Assembly: GCA_012845835.1 (NCBI GenBank)
Contig: JABAKD010000026.1
Location: 8,316,058-8,380,057, forward strand
Origin: Undaria pinnatifida
Lineage: Eukaryota > Sar > Phaeophyceae > Laminariales > Alariaceae
Direction: 5' to 3'
Length of the DNA stretch: 64,000 nt
Part shown: piece by piece, positions 1 through 38,749 of the stretch
Layout of the letters: each line of letters opens with the position of its first letter
Position numbering within the stretch: position 1 is the stretch's first letter
Position numbers and translations under genes: made by a program
The notes under the pieces: generated by a model
What the model saw: the letters and a program-made list of their open reading frames with translations, nothing else
Database searches by the model: none
Told to the model about the DNA's origin: nothing

Positions 1-79
1 GAAAATACGTGGAAGTGTGGTGAGCTAAAGCTTTATTTTTCCCCATCCGCCGGAGGATAAAAAAAAAAAAAAAAAAAAA
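1..79 (+). repeat. 3' end of a retroposon-like repeat with poly(A) tail
   Basis: The last ~58 bases before the A-tract, ending in CCATCCGCCGGAGGAT, recur almost unchanged at 29807-29866. Here they are followed by about 20 A; there they are followed by a long AAT/AAC tract. One 3' end with different A-rich tails is what retroposed elements show. The 5' part lies outside the window, so family and length are unknown. Confidence 0.5.
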
Positions 80-414
80 GCTACGAGTATTCGTAAGGAA
101 CACCTGGGACATAACACCAAACGCCAACAAGACTTCACAGACGCTCCGAGTATGCTTCACAAACGTCCGAGTTCACCACGAATACTTCGAGTATTTGGTA
201 CTGCGAGTACTCGGAGTACTGCCAGTATTGACGGCCTTAAATACTGCCAATACCGGCAGTATGAGCAGTACCGACGTCTTAAATACCGCGTGTACAGCAA
301 CTTCTCCGGCGGCCAAACACATACGGAACACACGAGCAGGAACAACCCATCGCAGGGCCCGGTGCAATCGCGATGGCTCTCTAGTACATACAAATACAGT
401 AGTGGTGCCAATAT

Positions 415-560
415 AGTGCCGGTTAAGTAATGCGGGTCGCCCGCTATAATGCCTGTGAAATCGTTTGGCATAAATGGGACCAACATGTATGGCAGTAAGC
501 GAAGTAATCCCGGTTGACGCTACCGTATGGTGCCGGTATTTTCGGCTAGCACACACCGGC
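415..560 (+). repeat. Interspersed repeat, GGCACTATAG family (copy 1)
   Basis: Contains the family signature: a GCCGGTTAAGT segment, a CCCGCTATAATGCC segment, then GTGAAATCGTTTGGCA followed by AATGGGAC. Related copies lie near 1590, 3400, 12990, 25630 and in a cluster at 28045-28445. I see no coding capacity. The inverted CCGGCACTATAG motifs suggest a MITE-like element, but ends and target-site duplications were not resolved. Confidence 0.45.
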
Positions 561-1186
561 GCAGCAGTAGAGAGACCACTACTGCATGTGCATTGTTGGT
601 ACAATGTATCACATATGATCAAAACACCGAAAACAATCAGGGAGCCACGAATAAACAAAGTTTTCGTTAGCGTGCCACTTACTTGGAGCTAGAGCGCCGC
701 AAAGCCTTACTTTGTTACTTTCAAAACTACCACGCCACCACAGCGCAAAAAAAAAGAACAACCACAAAAGCGCACGTACACACGCCAAGATTCCATGCCA
801 GCATGCCAGCACTTCTTGTGGAAGGAAATAAAACTGTTCGCGTAAATGAAACAACCGAGAGGAAACATCAGCTGAATAAACATGACACGTCTTCAAAATA
901 CCCATTTGTATGCAATTTAACTTTAATGTACACCAGGTAGTAATGGCAGATTTACGAGGTGATACTTCGTACTCTGTAAGCACATACCAGGAATATGTAC
1001 CTGGTATACCAGACTGCAGATACATCGGACCGAAGTATATCAGACGACTACGAAAAACACCATAAACACCAAGTACAGCATGATGCGACAATATTGTGAT
1101 CGTGTGATACAACATAAGTTCAGCAGCACCTTTCCAAGACGGGGAGGATGGTAAGGTCGCCGCGAAGAAACACCAACACACTGGCA

Positions 1187-1320
1187 CTCAATGATATATA
1201 CGCGCACCACGTATGGTTCGCTCTGTTTTTTCCCTGGGGCATTCTTTCACACCAGAGTGACTGGAGCCTGTCCTGTGACCACGGCCTTGATCATGCGAGT
1301 TAATCCGAGAACAACAACCC
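1187..1320 (+). repeat. SINE-like repeat B (copy 1, partial)
   Basis: Shares the segment CTGGAGCCTGTCCTGTGACC and the following GATCATGCGAGTTAA with copies at 6082 and 30285 (+) and at 1866-2050 (-). The opposite-strand copy continues through the same ATATATAC and CCCTGGGG blocks. No protein is encoded. Confidence 0.5.
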
Positions 1321-1589
1321 ACCGCAGGCCTCCAACCGTAGCCAACCCCCATGACAAAAGCAAGCCCAATAATAATCTTACGTCAAAACGCCTCCGTTTG
1401 CAACGAGACCTTAAGACCCCAAGGTCACCGGGCGCATACGATCGTACGTCGAAGCCTGGTATGATAATATCACGTGGATCGTTTCTGACAGCGCGCGCGG
1501 CCTCGAAGAGAGCAAGAAAAGTTCTTGGGGGAGAGACTTGAACCATCTGAAGATGACGATGCCACATCTACTAAACAGCAGTAGTGTTC

Positions 1590-1756
1590 CCTATATAATG
1601 CCGGTTGCGCAGCGCCGGTTGCCGTTAAAAAGTAGTCACAGTGTCTGCGGAATCGCTTGGCATCGCGGATGTGATTCCGCAGACCTGGTGGTATGCGGAG
1701 TAGTGCCGGCTGCCGATATATAAGTGCCGATATATAAGTGCCGATATATAAGTGCC
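1590..1756 (+). repeat. GGCACTATAG-family repeat with a 17-bp triplication
   Basis: Carries the family signature (TATAATGCCGGTTGC, GCGGAATCGCTTGGCA). Its right end contains three tandem copies of the 17-mer CCGATATATAAGTG(CCG) at about 1708-1756, and then runs straight into the TTG microsatellite. Confidence 0.45.
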
Positions 1757-1757
1757 G

Positions 1758-1868
<111 letters not shown>

Positions 1869-2050
1869 CTCCACATGAACTCGCATAATCAAGTCCGTGG
1901 TGACAGGACTGGCTCCAGTCACTCTTGAGCTGAGGAATACCCCAGGGGAAAAACACAAACAAACCGAAGGTGATACACGTATATATCACAGCTGACGCAA
2001 TCCATGCCTCCACCAGAAACATATAAAAGTGAAATCGGGAGTCAGCCTAC
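1869..2050 (-). repeat. SINE-like repeat B (copy 2)
   Basis: Reverse-complement match to 1187-1320: the CTGGAGCCAGTCCTGTCACC block, the CCCTGGGG/TTTCCC block and the GTATATATCACAG end are all present. Its 3' end, in minus-strand sense, is the (CAA)n tract. Confidence 0.5.
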
Positions 2051-2059
2051 GATGTGCAA

Positions 2060-5000
2060 GGTCCATACCGGTGCATACGTCTCACTACTCGCGCCTGGAA
2101 AACCGACTATACCGCTTGCCACCCAAGAAGGACTACCACGTATATATTGCACGTAGTACCTATCACTACGCGTACGCATGACAGACACAAGTCAACTGGA
2201 AAGAAGAAACAAAGAGAAGAAAAGATAAAAGGAAATAAAAGAAAAGACAAGAAAGCGAAAAAACGAAAAAGGAAAGGAGAGAAAAGAAAAATATTTCCGA
2301 CTGGAACATACCGGCGCTATAGAAGGAACACTATTAATAGCATGGGCGGAAAGACCAGATTAATGTGAGGAACACGCATTGTTGAACGTGTTCTCCATCT
2401 TTTTTCCATCCCGTCCGCTATCTTCGCCCTCTTTCTTTCTCCTTCTCTCTAGACGTACCTCAGTTCCGGGGCCACTAAACAGGCTCTGCCCCCCCCTCCC
2501 CACAACGGTACGCGCCTTCATTTTTATGTATAACCTATATCGTAATCGCAACACATCATATACCGGTGAAAACGATCAACCTGGTAATCGGTTTCGTAGA
2601 AACATGCCGCGCCCACAGGGGCACGAGACGAAATCCGATTGATATCAACAAAAACCATACCGCGCACATGAACAAAAATACTTGAACGTAGTATGGACAG
2701 CACGCAGAACGCGACACAACCAGAAGGGACAAATTTATATTTTATAAAAATATTTTCAGGACGTCAGCTGTGAGTTGGACGATTTTCGGGTCAATACTCA
2801 TCTTTACAAGCTGTTCCGCGAGGCCCATCATTATTAGAGCTCGATCAGGCTACGACAAAACCACGAAATCAGAGGTACTCTTTTCGCTACGTTGTACATG
2901 AAACGGAAGAACCGCATCCCTGGTTTGGGGCGGAAACTACGTGTGGAAACGAAGTGTAGAATAAGCTTTGCATAGGTAGAAGGGTAGACGTCAATCAGCA
3001 AGGGCGGTCAAAGCAGGGTTTATGGTTGCTCCCAGTACCACATAGTGTCTCTATTGAGGAGACCGGGTGTGATAAAAGCAGGAATAACCAGAAGGAAGAC
3101 ATTTACTTGTGTTCTGCGAGCCCTGCCGTTATTAGAGCTCGTCAGGTTACGACAAAACCATATCAAGGGTACTCTTTTCGATATGTTACCAGGGTACACA
3201 AAATAGAAGAACTGCATCACCACATAGCTTGTCTATATACGAGACCGGGTGTGCAGGATGTCAACGAGTGGAAAGAACAGTTTAACGTGAAGTACACACA
3301 AGCACACACACAAGTGAGGGTCGGGGGTCGGGGAGCAGCGCCTCCAACAGGAGCTACGGTAGCACCGTCCTCTTATTATCAGATAGTTACGAGTACGTAG
3401 CGGCCCCTCTATAGCGCTGGTTGGGTATTGTCGGTTTCCCGTTATAGTGCCTGTGTAATAAATAGGTTGGAACGTTGGCACAGAGGAGGACAAACCAGTA
3501 TTAATAGTGGGAGTATACGGAGTAGTGCTGGTTGCCGCCATAGCGCCAGAATTTCCGTCCGACACGCTCCGGCACTATAGAGGCACCATGCATCAATGCA
3601 TCTCCGCGAGCAAGTCGGCGAGTTTCCCGTCGATTGGCAACCAACCCCACCTCGGCTTGCATCTCGTATCAATCAGATCACAGCACCATATCGTACCTGC
3701 ATAGCGGCCTTCCAAGGGTCCACTCCATCGATCTCCGGTTCCGGCTCAGACTCATGCATCTTTTCATCTGAAGCTGAGTATGCCACAGCCTGGGCCATGG
3801 CGACCAGCGTCCACGTATGAGATGTGGCTCCTCTCTCGTCTGTTCTGCTCGGCTGGTTGGTCACAGGCAGGACTGCTGCTGTAGAGTGAAGTATGGGTAG
3901 GGGGTGGGTCGAGTTTCAAGTCAGACTGGAAGGTGGGGGTAGGGAGGGGTTGGTTGTTCCTACCCTGTACAACAAGCGGTGCTTGTTTGCTTTAGCTTTT
4001 TAGCTGTAGCTTTTGTCGCTGCTGCTGCTGTTGCTGTCGCCGTGCGACGTTCCGAGACTCGCCTAATTCTACTCAAGTAGGAGGCGCGTCCATACTCTAG
4101 TATTCTTCGCATTAAACTGACATTTCTGTGTGTACAGCAGCAGTAGTGCAGTAGTGCCCGTATCAAATACGATACCACTATCTCGTGAATGCAGGCAGAG
4201 ATCGCTCTGCTAGAGTGGCCTTTTGATTTGTGATGACGAGGGCAGGCAATGACGACCGCACTCCGACCTTACCAGGATCAGGATCACGATGGCCCAGCCC
4301 AGCGGGACGCTACGTCAAGTTCGAAAGGAATGGATGCATTGAGAGAGAACTCTACCTACCGACAAAAGGAACACATCAGATTGGACTCTACCATTTTCTG
4401 AACGATATCGCTGCGCGGGCCTTCCCGACCTCTCTCTGCGGGTATCCACTAGAAAGCCGAAGCCGAAGCTTACATTTTCCATCAAACCGCCGCGTAGACC
4501 AGACCATTTTTTTCATACTAAAAACAACTGCAAAAAAATATGATTTAGTCGTTCAATTCAATCGTTACACCAAGATAGGCACGTTTTGTTGTGAAGACAT
4601 CACACACAATAGTTCGTGCCCAACGGTACCCTGCGCAGGCAACCGACATAACGACGCCCGGTCACCACCAAAATCGTTGCACCCACATGCAAGGGTAGGT
4701 GTATCAGGGGCTTAGGATAGCCCTCGCCCGGACGAGGAAGGCGTGGCTGCCTCGCCCCGCACCCTTGGGAAAACTGCCTCGTCGACTATTTGGGGAATTA
4801 TCTACCTCTTAGTCAATCACACTCGTCGGGTGACTTGCAAATCCAAATTACTTCATCTCGACCTCGGCGACTACGACGCCCGGCGGCCTTAGATGAAAGA
4901 GGACGCACGCCGACAGCAGGCTGCCGACGCACACCTAGCTCGTTCGTAGAAGCTATCACTTGTCCTTCACCGGCGGCTAATTCCGAGACCCTGTCTCGCT

Positions 5001-5520
5001 TGCTCTCACCGACACGCGCTCGTCGCAGGCTCACACGCCCGCAGGTGCAGTCCTAGTCCTTCCTTCCAAGGCTATAAGAATGTTGCACCGTGGACCCCCG
5101 TTCCAAGGTCGCCACAAATACGTACGCTCCGCAAACTTTCCACGCGTCCACCTTCGCTGTCGGGGGAGCTAGGCAACCCTTCGGTGCCCTATGTGCACTT
5201 GCTGTGGCTGGGGCCTCTGCGGTTCTAACGAGAAACCCGAAATTCACCCCTGGGCGGAGAGCTTCGAAAAACGCTTCTCCGAGTAGAAACCCCACCCCGA
5301 AAAACGTTGAGATTCCCCCCCCCCCAAGGCGGCGTGCACGAAAATCGAAATACAAACAAACGCACGTATTCTTCAAACAGGGCGCGAGCGATGCTTTGAT
5401 TTGCCATGGGGTGATGTTTCTGGGATATCAAGGGCTCCCACTTTGTTGCACCCAAAAACCGTGTTGCAAACGCACCGAGGCATAGCACAGCATCATTATT
5501 TCACTCGCACAACGGGTTTA
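2060..5520. other. Gene-poor repeat region left of the PAP gene
   Basis: No reading frame here resembles a known protein. The region holds a purine-rich tract (2190-2300), a minus-strand repeat B fragment (2372-2525), a minus-strand copy of the AGATGAG/CTCACAGCTG motif (2762-2822), a diverged direct duplication (2826-2918 against 3124-3216, sharing TTATTAGAGCTCG, TACGACAAAACCA and GTACTCTTTTCG) and a GGCACTATAG-family copy (3390-3580). At 3690-3820 a short frame ends in SSEAEYATAWAMAT, which weakly resembles a Ty1/copia RNase H. The 4230-5490 stretch is GC-richer, but its frames look random. Confidence 0.5.
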
Positions 5521-5530
5521 AATTGTTGGT

Positions 5531-5580
5531 TTTCAAGTTTTATACTGCAGTTTGTAGCAAGTTTTATACTGCAGTTTGTC
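5531..5580 (+). repeat. Two tandem 24-bp copies upstream of the PAP start
   Basis: The unit AGTTTTATACTGCAGTTTGT occurs twice, 24 bp apart, just upstream of the first ATG codons of the PAP gene. It contains TTTTATA-like and palindromic CTGCAG elements, so it may be part of the core promoter or 5' UTR. That is inference from position only. Confidence 0.5.
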
Positions 5581-5664
5581 TAGGAATCGTAGATGATTGG
5601 GTTTGAAAGTTCGGGACAGCTCCGCCAAGCCAGCAGCACGGCAACAGCAGCAGCAACAGCTCGC

Positions 5665-31797
<26,133 letters not shown>

Positions 31798-31811
31798 CTT
31801 CGCCCGTGACG

Positions 31812-32200
31812 AACTAGACCATGGATTTATGGGAATGGAAGGTGTGCGGAACCTGGCGAATCCCCGTCTCCTCTGCTATTGGTGTCGTTACGGGTGTTGG
31901 TGTTGGTGGCGGAGTTGGCGGTGTTGGTGTTGTTGTTGGTGGTGGTGTTGATGTTGTTGGTCGTTGTCGTGGGTGAATGTGGTGATGGTGGTGTTGTTGC
32001 TGGTGGTGTCGCTAGTGTGTTGTTTGATGAGGTGGTTGCTGTTGTTGGTGTTACTGGTGGCGCTGTTGGTATTGTTGTTGTTGGAGTTGCCGCTGATGAT
32101 GATGTTTTTTCATGACGTTGTCGTCGCTGTTGTTGTAGTAGCTGACTTTTTCCGTGTGATGGGCTCGACCATGATCTTACTTTATTGGTAACGGAACGTG
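31812..32200 (+). pseudogene. Two decayed duplicates of the PAP exon 9 end in a TTG-rich array
   Basis: ACCATGGATTTATGGGAATGGAAGG (read as 20-base blocks) at 31818 and GCTCGACCATGATCTTACTTTATTGG at 32162 both resemble exon 9's CTCCACCATGGCCTTGTGGG end. Each is preceded by a GTT-rich tract ending AGCTGACTT, so the unit is about 330 bp. Confidence 0.6.
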
Positions 32201-32754
32201 AGCTGACCCCCCTTCCCCCTCTACTCTGCTGCCAACTTGAGTGCCATTGTTACTTGTGGTAGACACCAACCTGCGGGAGAAACAACAGGTTAGGCAACAT
32301 GTACTTTCGCCCCAGTTGGGGACAGATAAACCACTCCAAGCTCCCCACCTCGTGCGGAGATATGTTTACACGAAAAGAAGAAACAAAAACACCTGAGCTG
32401 TGAAATCGATCATTTGAACGGCGCATCAGTGCGATTTCTTTCTTTTGTTTGCGTGTTATGTGCATGACGTAGCATGTGTTATATGCAAGCCTGAAGAGGC
32501 AATGTAGGTATTGTCTTGTAAGAGACGCCGATGAGGGACACTCGACTTGCGTACGTGTGTCTGACTTGCCACAGTACCACTGTAGGAGGTTGCCTAACAC
32601 TGCTACACTACTGAGGCTCTTTACCTGGGGAAGTCTCGACCCCGCCCGAAAATTACTCCGAGAAAATGTACGAGTACGATTTACCGGATGAAAAACCTCA
32701 TAGCCAAGGCACATTGATAACAGAAATTTATAAAACGCGCTTCGCTCAGGAGAG

Positions 32755-33520
32755 AAAGATGCAACGAATTATGTGAAGCAAGCAGAGATCCACGATTGAT
32801 TGTAGGTAAAAAATGGCGACTTTGATAATGCCAAGTGTCGCGCCGTTATGCTCCATGAAAACACCCCGGACGTCACATGCATGAGCATATACCGGATGTA
32901 CCTGGTATCTTGCTTTACGTGTTTGCGATGTATATATCGGTCTCGAAGATTGACTACAGAGCTTTTGGCTCTCTCTAGGTTGACGGATCGGCACTATGGT
33001 AACACTGGGTGTGCTGGAAATCGATGGGTGGGAAAACCAATTTAATAAAAACGAACACACACAGCAGCATCCGCGTGGAACATATGGTTGAAGTGGCAGC
33101 AAAGAGACCGCACTTTTAAGTAACGTCTGTAACACACACTATGTTCCATACTAAATTACATATATTGCGTCTAGACGGCGATCCGTCACGAGGCTGGGTG
33201 TCAACGGTACTTGGAAAAAATCATTATTTTGTTGCTGGTGGCTTTATTACGCATTTTTCAAACATGGCGACAACAAAAGGGAAAGAAAGGAAAGGGAAAT
33301 ACTCTTGCGTACACGTACATAGTGGCTGTCGACAAATATTCGTTATTGTCGGCTCGCTTGCGTTGTCGCACTCTCCTGCCTGGTCGACACAAACGTACCG
33401 CTGTACTTCGCTCCTCTGTGCAGGGCCGATTGCAAGCTGTTCTGTTGTGCATTGCGTAGGTACTGTGGCTTTCGGAGCTCGGTTTGTCCCTTCACTCGCG
33501 GTGTGCGCAGAAGCATAGTG
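32755..33520 (+). repeat. Repeat G copy 1, split by a ~395-bp insertion
   Basis: 32758-32905 and 33303-33515 align with 45325-45712 (GATGCAACGAATTATGTGAA, TGGCGACTTTGATAATGCCAAG, TGTCGCACT, CGGAGCTCGGTTTGTCCCTT). The middle 32906-33302 has no counterpart there and is a candidate insertion. Confidence 0.55.
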
Positions 33521-34149
33521 GGTTCAAAAACAAAGATAAGGAAAAAAGGAAGACGAGGAAAAAAAATAATAAAAGAGTTCAAGGATCGGTCCAAAAAATC
33601 TATTTTCTCGTCGGCCATTAAGAGCTGAGAGTAGTCTGAGAGGCCGGAGAACTGCCGTGGGTGGCCCCCGAAGGCATCGACTTTACAGTAAGTACATATA
33701 TAGTAAACGACGAGCGGGATTCCATAGATTTTGGGTATGAAGTTCCTCATTGACGAGCTCCGCCAGCCTAAGAGTGTTTACCCCGTCGTATCACGAGCAA
33801 GTCGTTGTGTTTCACTTGCGGACTCGCACATTAGTATACCTATATCAATATGTCCGCGAATGTATCAACCGCCTAATGATATTATTAATGTGATTGTAAT
33901 CCTTGTATTTATGGACATAATGGCATTCTTACGCAGGTCGGGTGTGAGAACATCCGGCGGAACAGCTGCACGCGGGTCGGGTCGGGGATTCTTACTTATT
34001 AAAGTTATTGTTTCCGATGGTTGGCCAATCTGAATATTGCATAGGTATCGGGTGTCAACGAAAAAAAAACGCGAGGCTTGCAAGTTGACTGGTGCGCGGG
34101 TTTCGGTTTCCGACGTTACCCAATCACTCTGTTGTTTGCTCCTCGACCC

Positions 34150-34362
34150 CACCCACCTACCCACCCATCCATCCATCCACCCACCTACCCATCCACCCAC
34201 CCATCCACCCACCTACCCATCCACCCACCCATCCACCCACCTACCCGCACCTACCCACCCACCACCCACCCCGCTCACCCCACCCCGCCCACCCCACACC
34301 CACCCACCCACCCACCCACCCGCCCACCCACCTACCCACCCCTCCACCCATGTACTCATCCA
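34150..34362. repeat. (CACCCACCCATC)n array
   Basis: About 210 bases of C/A/T-rich repeats, mostly CCACCCAC with CATC and CTAC variants. All six frames stay open only because of the repeat. Confidence 0.85.
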
Positions 34363-35413
34363 GTGACCGACACGTGCTATAGTAGGGGTGGCGCTTTTTT
34401 TGCGAAAATATTTAGTGAATGCCGGGGCTCCTTAACCTAGTAATAGTATTGATACTATTAATACTATATTAACGTCATTTTTGTTTGGCGATAAAATTCC
34501 AGTAGTTGTAGTTTGTATAGGTGTCCCATGGGATTGTTCATCGGATTGCGCTTTAGAATATCTCCAAATCAATGTCTGGGTGGGGTAAAGAGCTCCTCGA
34601 GTAATAACAACATCAAAAATAAGTTGAGCACCTCCACCATAGTGGCTTCATCCTGGGATCTCTGCTTGGCTTTATGTTGCATGCACTTGCGTTGGTGTCT
34701 AGACGGAGCCGTGGGGAGTCAACCGCCGTGAGAAATGCGAGACTGACGTTGTTATATATACATACCTTGGTATCTTCGACACGTCCGTGAGTGTATGTAA
34801 AAGCGTGTCATACAGTACCTGGTGGTACGAAGCATCTCCTTTGTTTTTACTCAAAGTGTCTCCTTTCCAATGTTTCTTTTTTCTGAAGTTCTAATTGCTG
34901 CACATATGTCATGTACATATCGTATCTCCTTTACTACTCTTCTCCAAAATGCTTGCTGGTGTGTTTTGTCTAGATAGCACACGGACAAAAGTGTGAATTT
35001 TCAATTTTCGAGTGAAGTTGTGAATTTTCGTTTTTAGTTCTGAGTTCCGGGACCCGGTGTAATTTTACGTTTGTACTCTGAAATCTAGCGACAGAAAACG
35101 TATGTTATGTATGGAGTTCTATACACGCTCGTCCAAATCATATCAATTATAGGATCTCTATACCTCCGGTTGCGATTTTTTTTCTCCGAGGGATGAATGT
35201 CTCCGTCGCAAGGCACATAGACCGTCTTTAGTTTTTCATTGCTACGCTGTACAGAAACACATATTATCATGTCTACCGCGACTCTAATTCCAAGCAAATT
35301 TTCTCCGAAACGGGAGCGCAGCAGCCCTTAGCCCCCGTCCAACTCCTAAGTTGATCCTACTCTTACTTCGAAAGTTTTTCGTCCCCTTTTCAGAAGTGCA
35401 GCACTAAAAGGAT

Positions 35414-35494
35414 TTACCCCTTTAGAACCCCAAAAATCCCTCCCTATACTAACTTCAAGTAATTTGTCCCCAAAGAGGGTTTCCATTAGTGAAG
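35414..35494 (-). repeat. TTAA-type MITE, diverged copy
   Basis: Reverse complement of the 82-bp element: CCCCTTTAGAACCCC, ATCCCTCCCTATACTAA, TTGTCCCCAAAGAGGGTTTCC. Confidence 0.6.
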
Positions 35495-36959
35495 GCTAAG
35501 TATTTTAGTAGTAGTGCACTGTAGCACTGCACAGTCCAACGAGTAATGTTAAAGAAATAGCAAGTTGCAACGCGGGTCATCAACGCACTACAGCGAACAC
35601 GGAAGGTCCCACGCCAAGCAAACGTCTAACCGACGTGACCTTTGTATCATGATTTGCCATCGTTTTAACAACGATCAACAATGTAATTATTGTATCGCGA
35701 AAATATCAAACATCAAACTACCCACACATCCAGGGCACTCCCCCGTACCGGTTTTTCGGGTCGGGAAACGATCCCGTGGGATCGAGTCGTCGCCGGATTG
35801 CACGTGACGGGATATTAGGAAGGGACACTGTATGCACGGTACGGTACAGGACGGAATGCCCTCATGATACAGCAGTTTTTTTTTCTATATGGGAACGCTG
35901 TGTAGGAGTGGTCGACGTTGAACCTAGAGTATACACACTTCTGGGTCAAGCAGGGTCTACTGACCAGGGAACACTCCCCCTTGGCCTGAGGGAGGCTGGT
36001 CTACACCGTTCAGGTGCTGATGAAAGAGAGAGAGAAGTTGTGTATTGTTCAAACCGCGAAAGTGATAATCTCGTATCCCCGGATCCCCATTCAACATCCA
36101 TAAGAAGGAATGGAAGCCCCTGCACCATAAGATCCATTGCACTCGCTTATCGGATCCTCAACGGTAAATCACCGCTATCATCACTTATCACCACTCATGA
36201 TCACTCTCTGGTGCGCTACGGTCTACAAACCTCATGCTACACATTGCCGAGTGACAAAACAGAATGCTTCGATACTACATGACCTATCAAAGTACAACTA
36301 TGTGATACATGGCTGCCAAGCTAACAGCGCCACTTCCTCCTTCTTTTTCTTTTCGCCTCGATGCTCGATTTTGTGTCAAACCACTGCTTGGTGCTTGCTG
36401 CAGTCAAACGAGCTGGAGGCTGTGGTGCATGACTCCACGTGGATCTCCAATCCCTTCGGGAGAGACTGACTGCCTCACTCTATTATATATATAGATAATT
36501 GATTGTACATGTAGAGAAGGTGTTGATTTTAATGTGTTACTCACGTGAAAGAAAGAGAGAGAGAGACAGACAGACAGTCTCCTTGGGCAACGGAGGCGAG
36601 GTATTGGAAGCCGCGGTTAACGTGCATGGTGTAATACAAAGCACCTGTTGATAATGGACCTCTGCCGTTGCTTCTGCCAAGCGGTCTCCTCCGAGATCCC
36701 CATGCGTGCTGCAAAAAAATGGGAGAAGGCTGGTGCGTGCTTTGGGGTTCGGGATGGTGAGATGATTGCGGTCTCACCGTAACCCACTATTCTGTATCAA
36801 AGGTTGCTTCGTTATATCAAAACATCATCGGGGTACATATGTATATCAGTGTATGAGGGGCACGCACGCGCGGTACGGGATGGGACCGTCTGGCCCGCGG
36901 CAGACGGATGTTTGTTTGGGTCTTGCCGAGGGGCGGTATGGGAAAATGTTCCGGTTTGT

Positions 36960-37200
36960 TTACCGCGGGGTGGGAATGGGACGGGAAGGCGGGAGGCCAT
37001 TTAGTTGACGGGACGGAATGGGAGTACACAAATTATTGTTGGGACGGGACGGGATCGGGAACGGATCGGGACATCGGTCGGGAACATAGTCGAGATATCG
37101 GTCGGGACTGTTGGTAAGGAAAACGGTCGGGACATGGGTCGGGACATGGGTCGGGAACATGGCCGGGAAAATAGTCGGGAGGCGCACCCGGGATTGGTTG
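36960..37200 (+). repeat. GGTCGGGACAT minisatellite
   Basis: Degenerate units such as GGTCGGGACATGGGTCGGGA over about 200 bp. A related GGGACGGGAA-type stretch is at 38955-39115. Confidence 0.7.
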
Positions 37201-37790
37201 GGAATATGATCGTGAACGCGAATCGTGTGTGCGGAGCTTTTATCCCCCTCGAGGGCAACAATATTTAGCTGGCTTTATTACCGAATTATTGTAGTGATTG
37301 GGGTGTGTGTGATGTTATTGTATACCAGTACCTTGTATGACATATCATGTAAACCAGGGGAGCACGACAAAAACTAAAAAAAAACGAACGCCACATTACT
37401 CTTTTCGAGAGCCCAGACAGGGGGGGGAGGAGGGGTGTTAAAACCAAGTATAAAAAAGTTGAAAAAAAGTCATTTATTTCGTCGGTTCGTACGCGCGCAG
37501 AAATCCCGACGCTCCGATTTGTCGCTCCGATTTGTTTTTCATGTTGGCTGTTGTGTAGGAGTGATGAGTGCGGCGTCTGGGGTTGTTTCAATTTTTGGAT
37601 TTAAGAAAAAATATATTAATACGAGCTGGTTCCAGCGAGAGCAGGAACGTTTGGGCTTCAGAATTTTGCACCCTAATTGAAAACGAGTTGGAAAATGAAA
37701 ATTTTGGCAGGGTTATTCTTCGTGACCTTACGAAAAACGTCATTATGGCCTTTTTTGAAAAAGTGTTTTTTTGGTGAAGGAGGTATATTA

Positions 37791-37840
37791 GCCGGTCGCC
37801 CCGGTGGCGTATCAGGTTATCCTCGAGCCTGATATCTTTA
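37791..37840 (+). repeat. SINE A head fragment
   Basis: GCCGGTCGCCCCGGTGGCG and TATCAGGTTATCCTCGAGCC match the first ~45 bp of the 48942 copy, then stop. Confidence 0.6.
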
Positions 37841-37995
37841 GTTTTGATATATTGAACGCATTCCGTTCGGAATTTTGCCCGAAGGTGGAATTTGATGTTT
37901 TTTCCTGGAACCAGCTTGTACATATTATTATTTGCCCCCCCCCCCCCCCCCTCTTTTTTCCCGCTCCATCTTGCTCAAACGCCCCACCCAACTTC

Positions 37996-38745
37996 GAAAT
38001 CTGCTAAAGTAATAAACACTTCCACGCACTTGGTATCACCTCATTATCTTCCTAGAACCATCCATGCCGCTGCTTCATTTCATCCCCCTCCCCCCCCCAA
38101 CGCCCCCTCCTTCCCCACCACCCACACCATCGCCTAGACCTAGCACCACGCGAATAGCAAACCCCTACATCTATGCGATCTAAAGCTGTTATAAAAACCC
38201 CTTTCGCCCCCCCCCCAACCCCCTCAAACACTCTGCCCTCTCCTCACTGGTTGTACGACTTACAGGATATACATGATAAACTGGTGCATTCTTTCCAAAA
38301 CCGTCAGATTTATCCCCTTTAGGATTTATAGTTTCCACGCACAGATTGAGTTGCCCCCCCCCCCCCCCCCCCCGCTCCCTCTTGTTCAAACCCAGGCCCC
38401 CACGCCCTACAAAATTCACCCTCCCCTCGCCAGTTATTATACGACTTACAGGATTCACTTGATAAACTGATGCATTTCCTTCCACAGCTGTCAGATTTGT
38501 CCCCCTCAAAAACGGGTTTTATAGTTTCCGCGCACAGACTGCATAACATCACCCTGTTGACCCTGATAGCTACACTGTAGTTGCAAGGGGAGTCGCCGAC
38601 CTATATCCTTAATGAGGACACACAACCCGTAATACGCGCAACCGGAGTATCACACACAGCTTGCAAAGATGAGTGTCGACGAAATCTTCGATCTCACAGC
38701 TGGAGTGTATTTTTATTTTTCATGATATTAATAATAATAAAACAC
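37996..38745 (+). repeat. 740-bp repeat C (copy 2)
   Basis: Collinear with 8008-8748 throughout, including both GGTTGTACGACTTACAGGAT units, the poly-C tracts, CACCCTGTTGACCCTG, GGGGAGTCGCCGACCT and the AGATGAG...CTCACAGCTGGAGT end. Confidence 0.75.
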
Positions 38746-38749
38746 TATT

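Larger units (their letters stand above)
32210..37780. other. Intergenic repeats between PAP and repeat C copy 2
   Basis: No convincing gene. It contains repeat G (32755-33520), a (CCCACCCAT)n array, a diverged TTAA MITE (35414-35494) and the GGTCGGGA(A)CAT array near 37100. Frames around 35776-36280 and 36137-36490 are open for 100-170 codons, but I recognise no domain in them. Confidence 0.45.

Noticed and set aside
34037-34440. His/Pro/Thr-rich open frames
   Set aside because: All arise from the CCCACCCAT repeat.
35776-36282. 168-codon frame as a gene
   Set aside because: No recognisable domain, no splice pattern, ordinary composition for a chance frame in a repeat-rich region.
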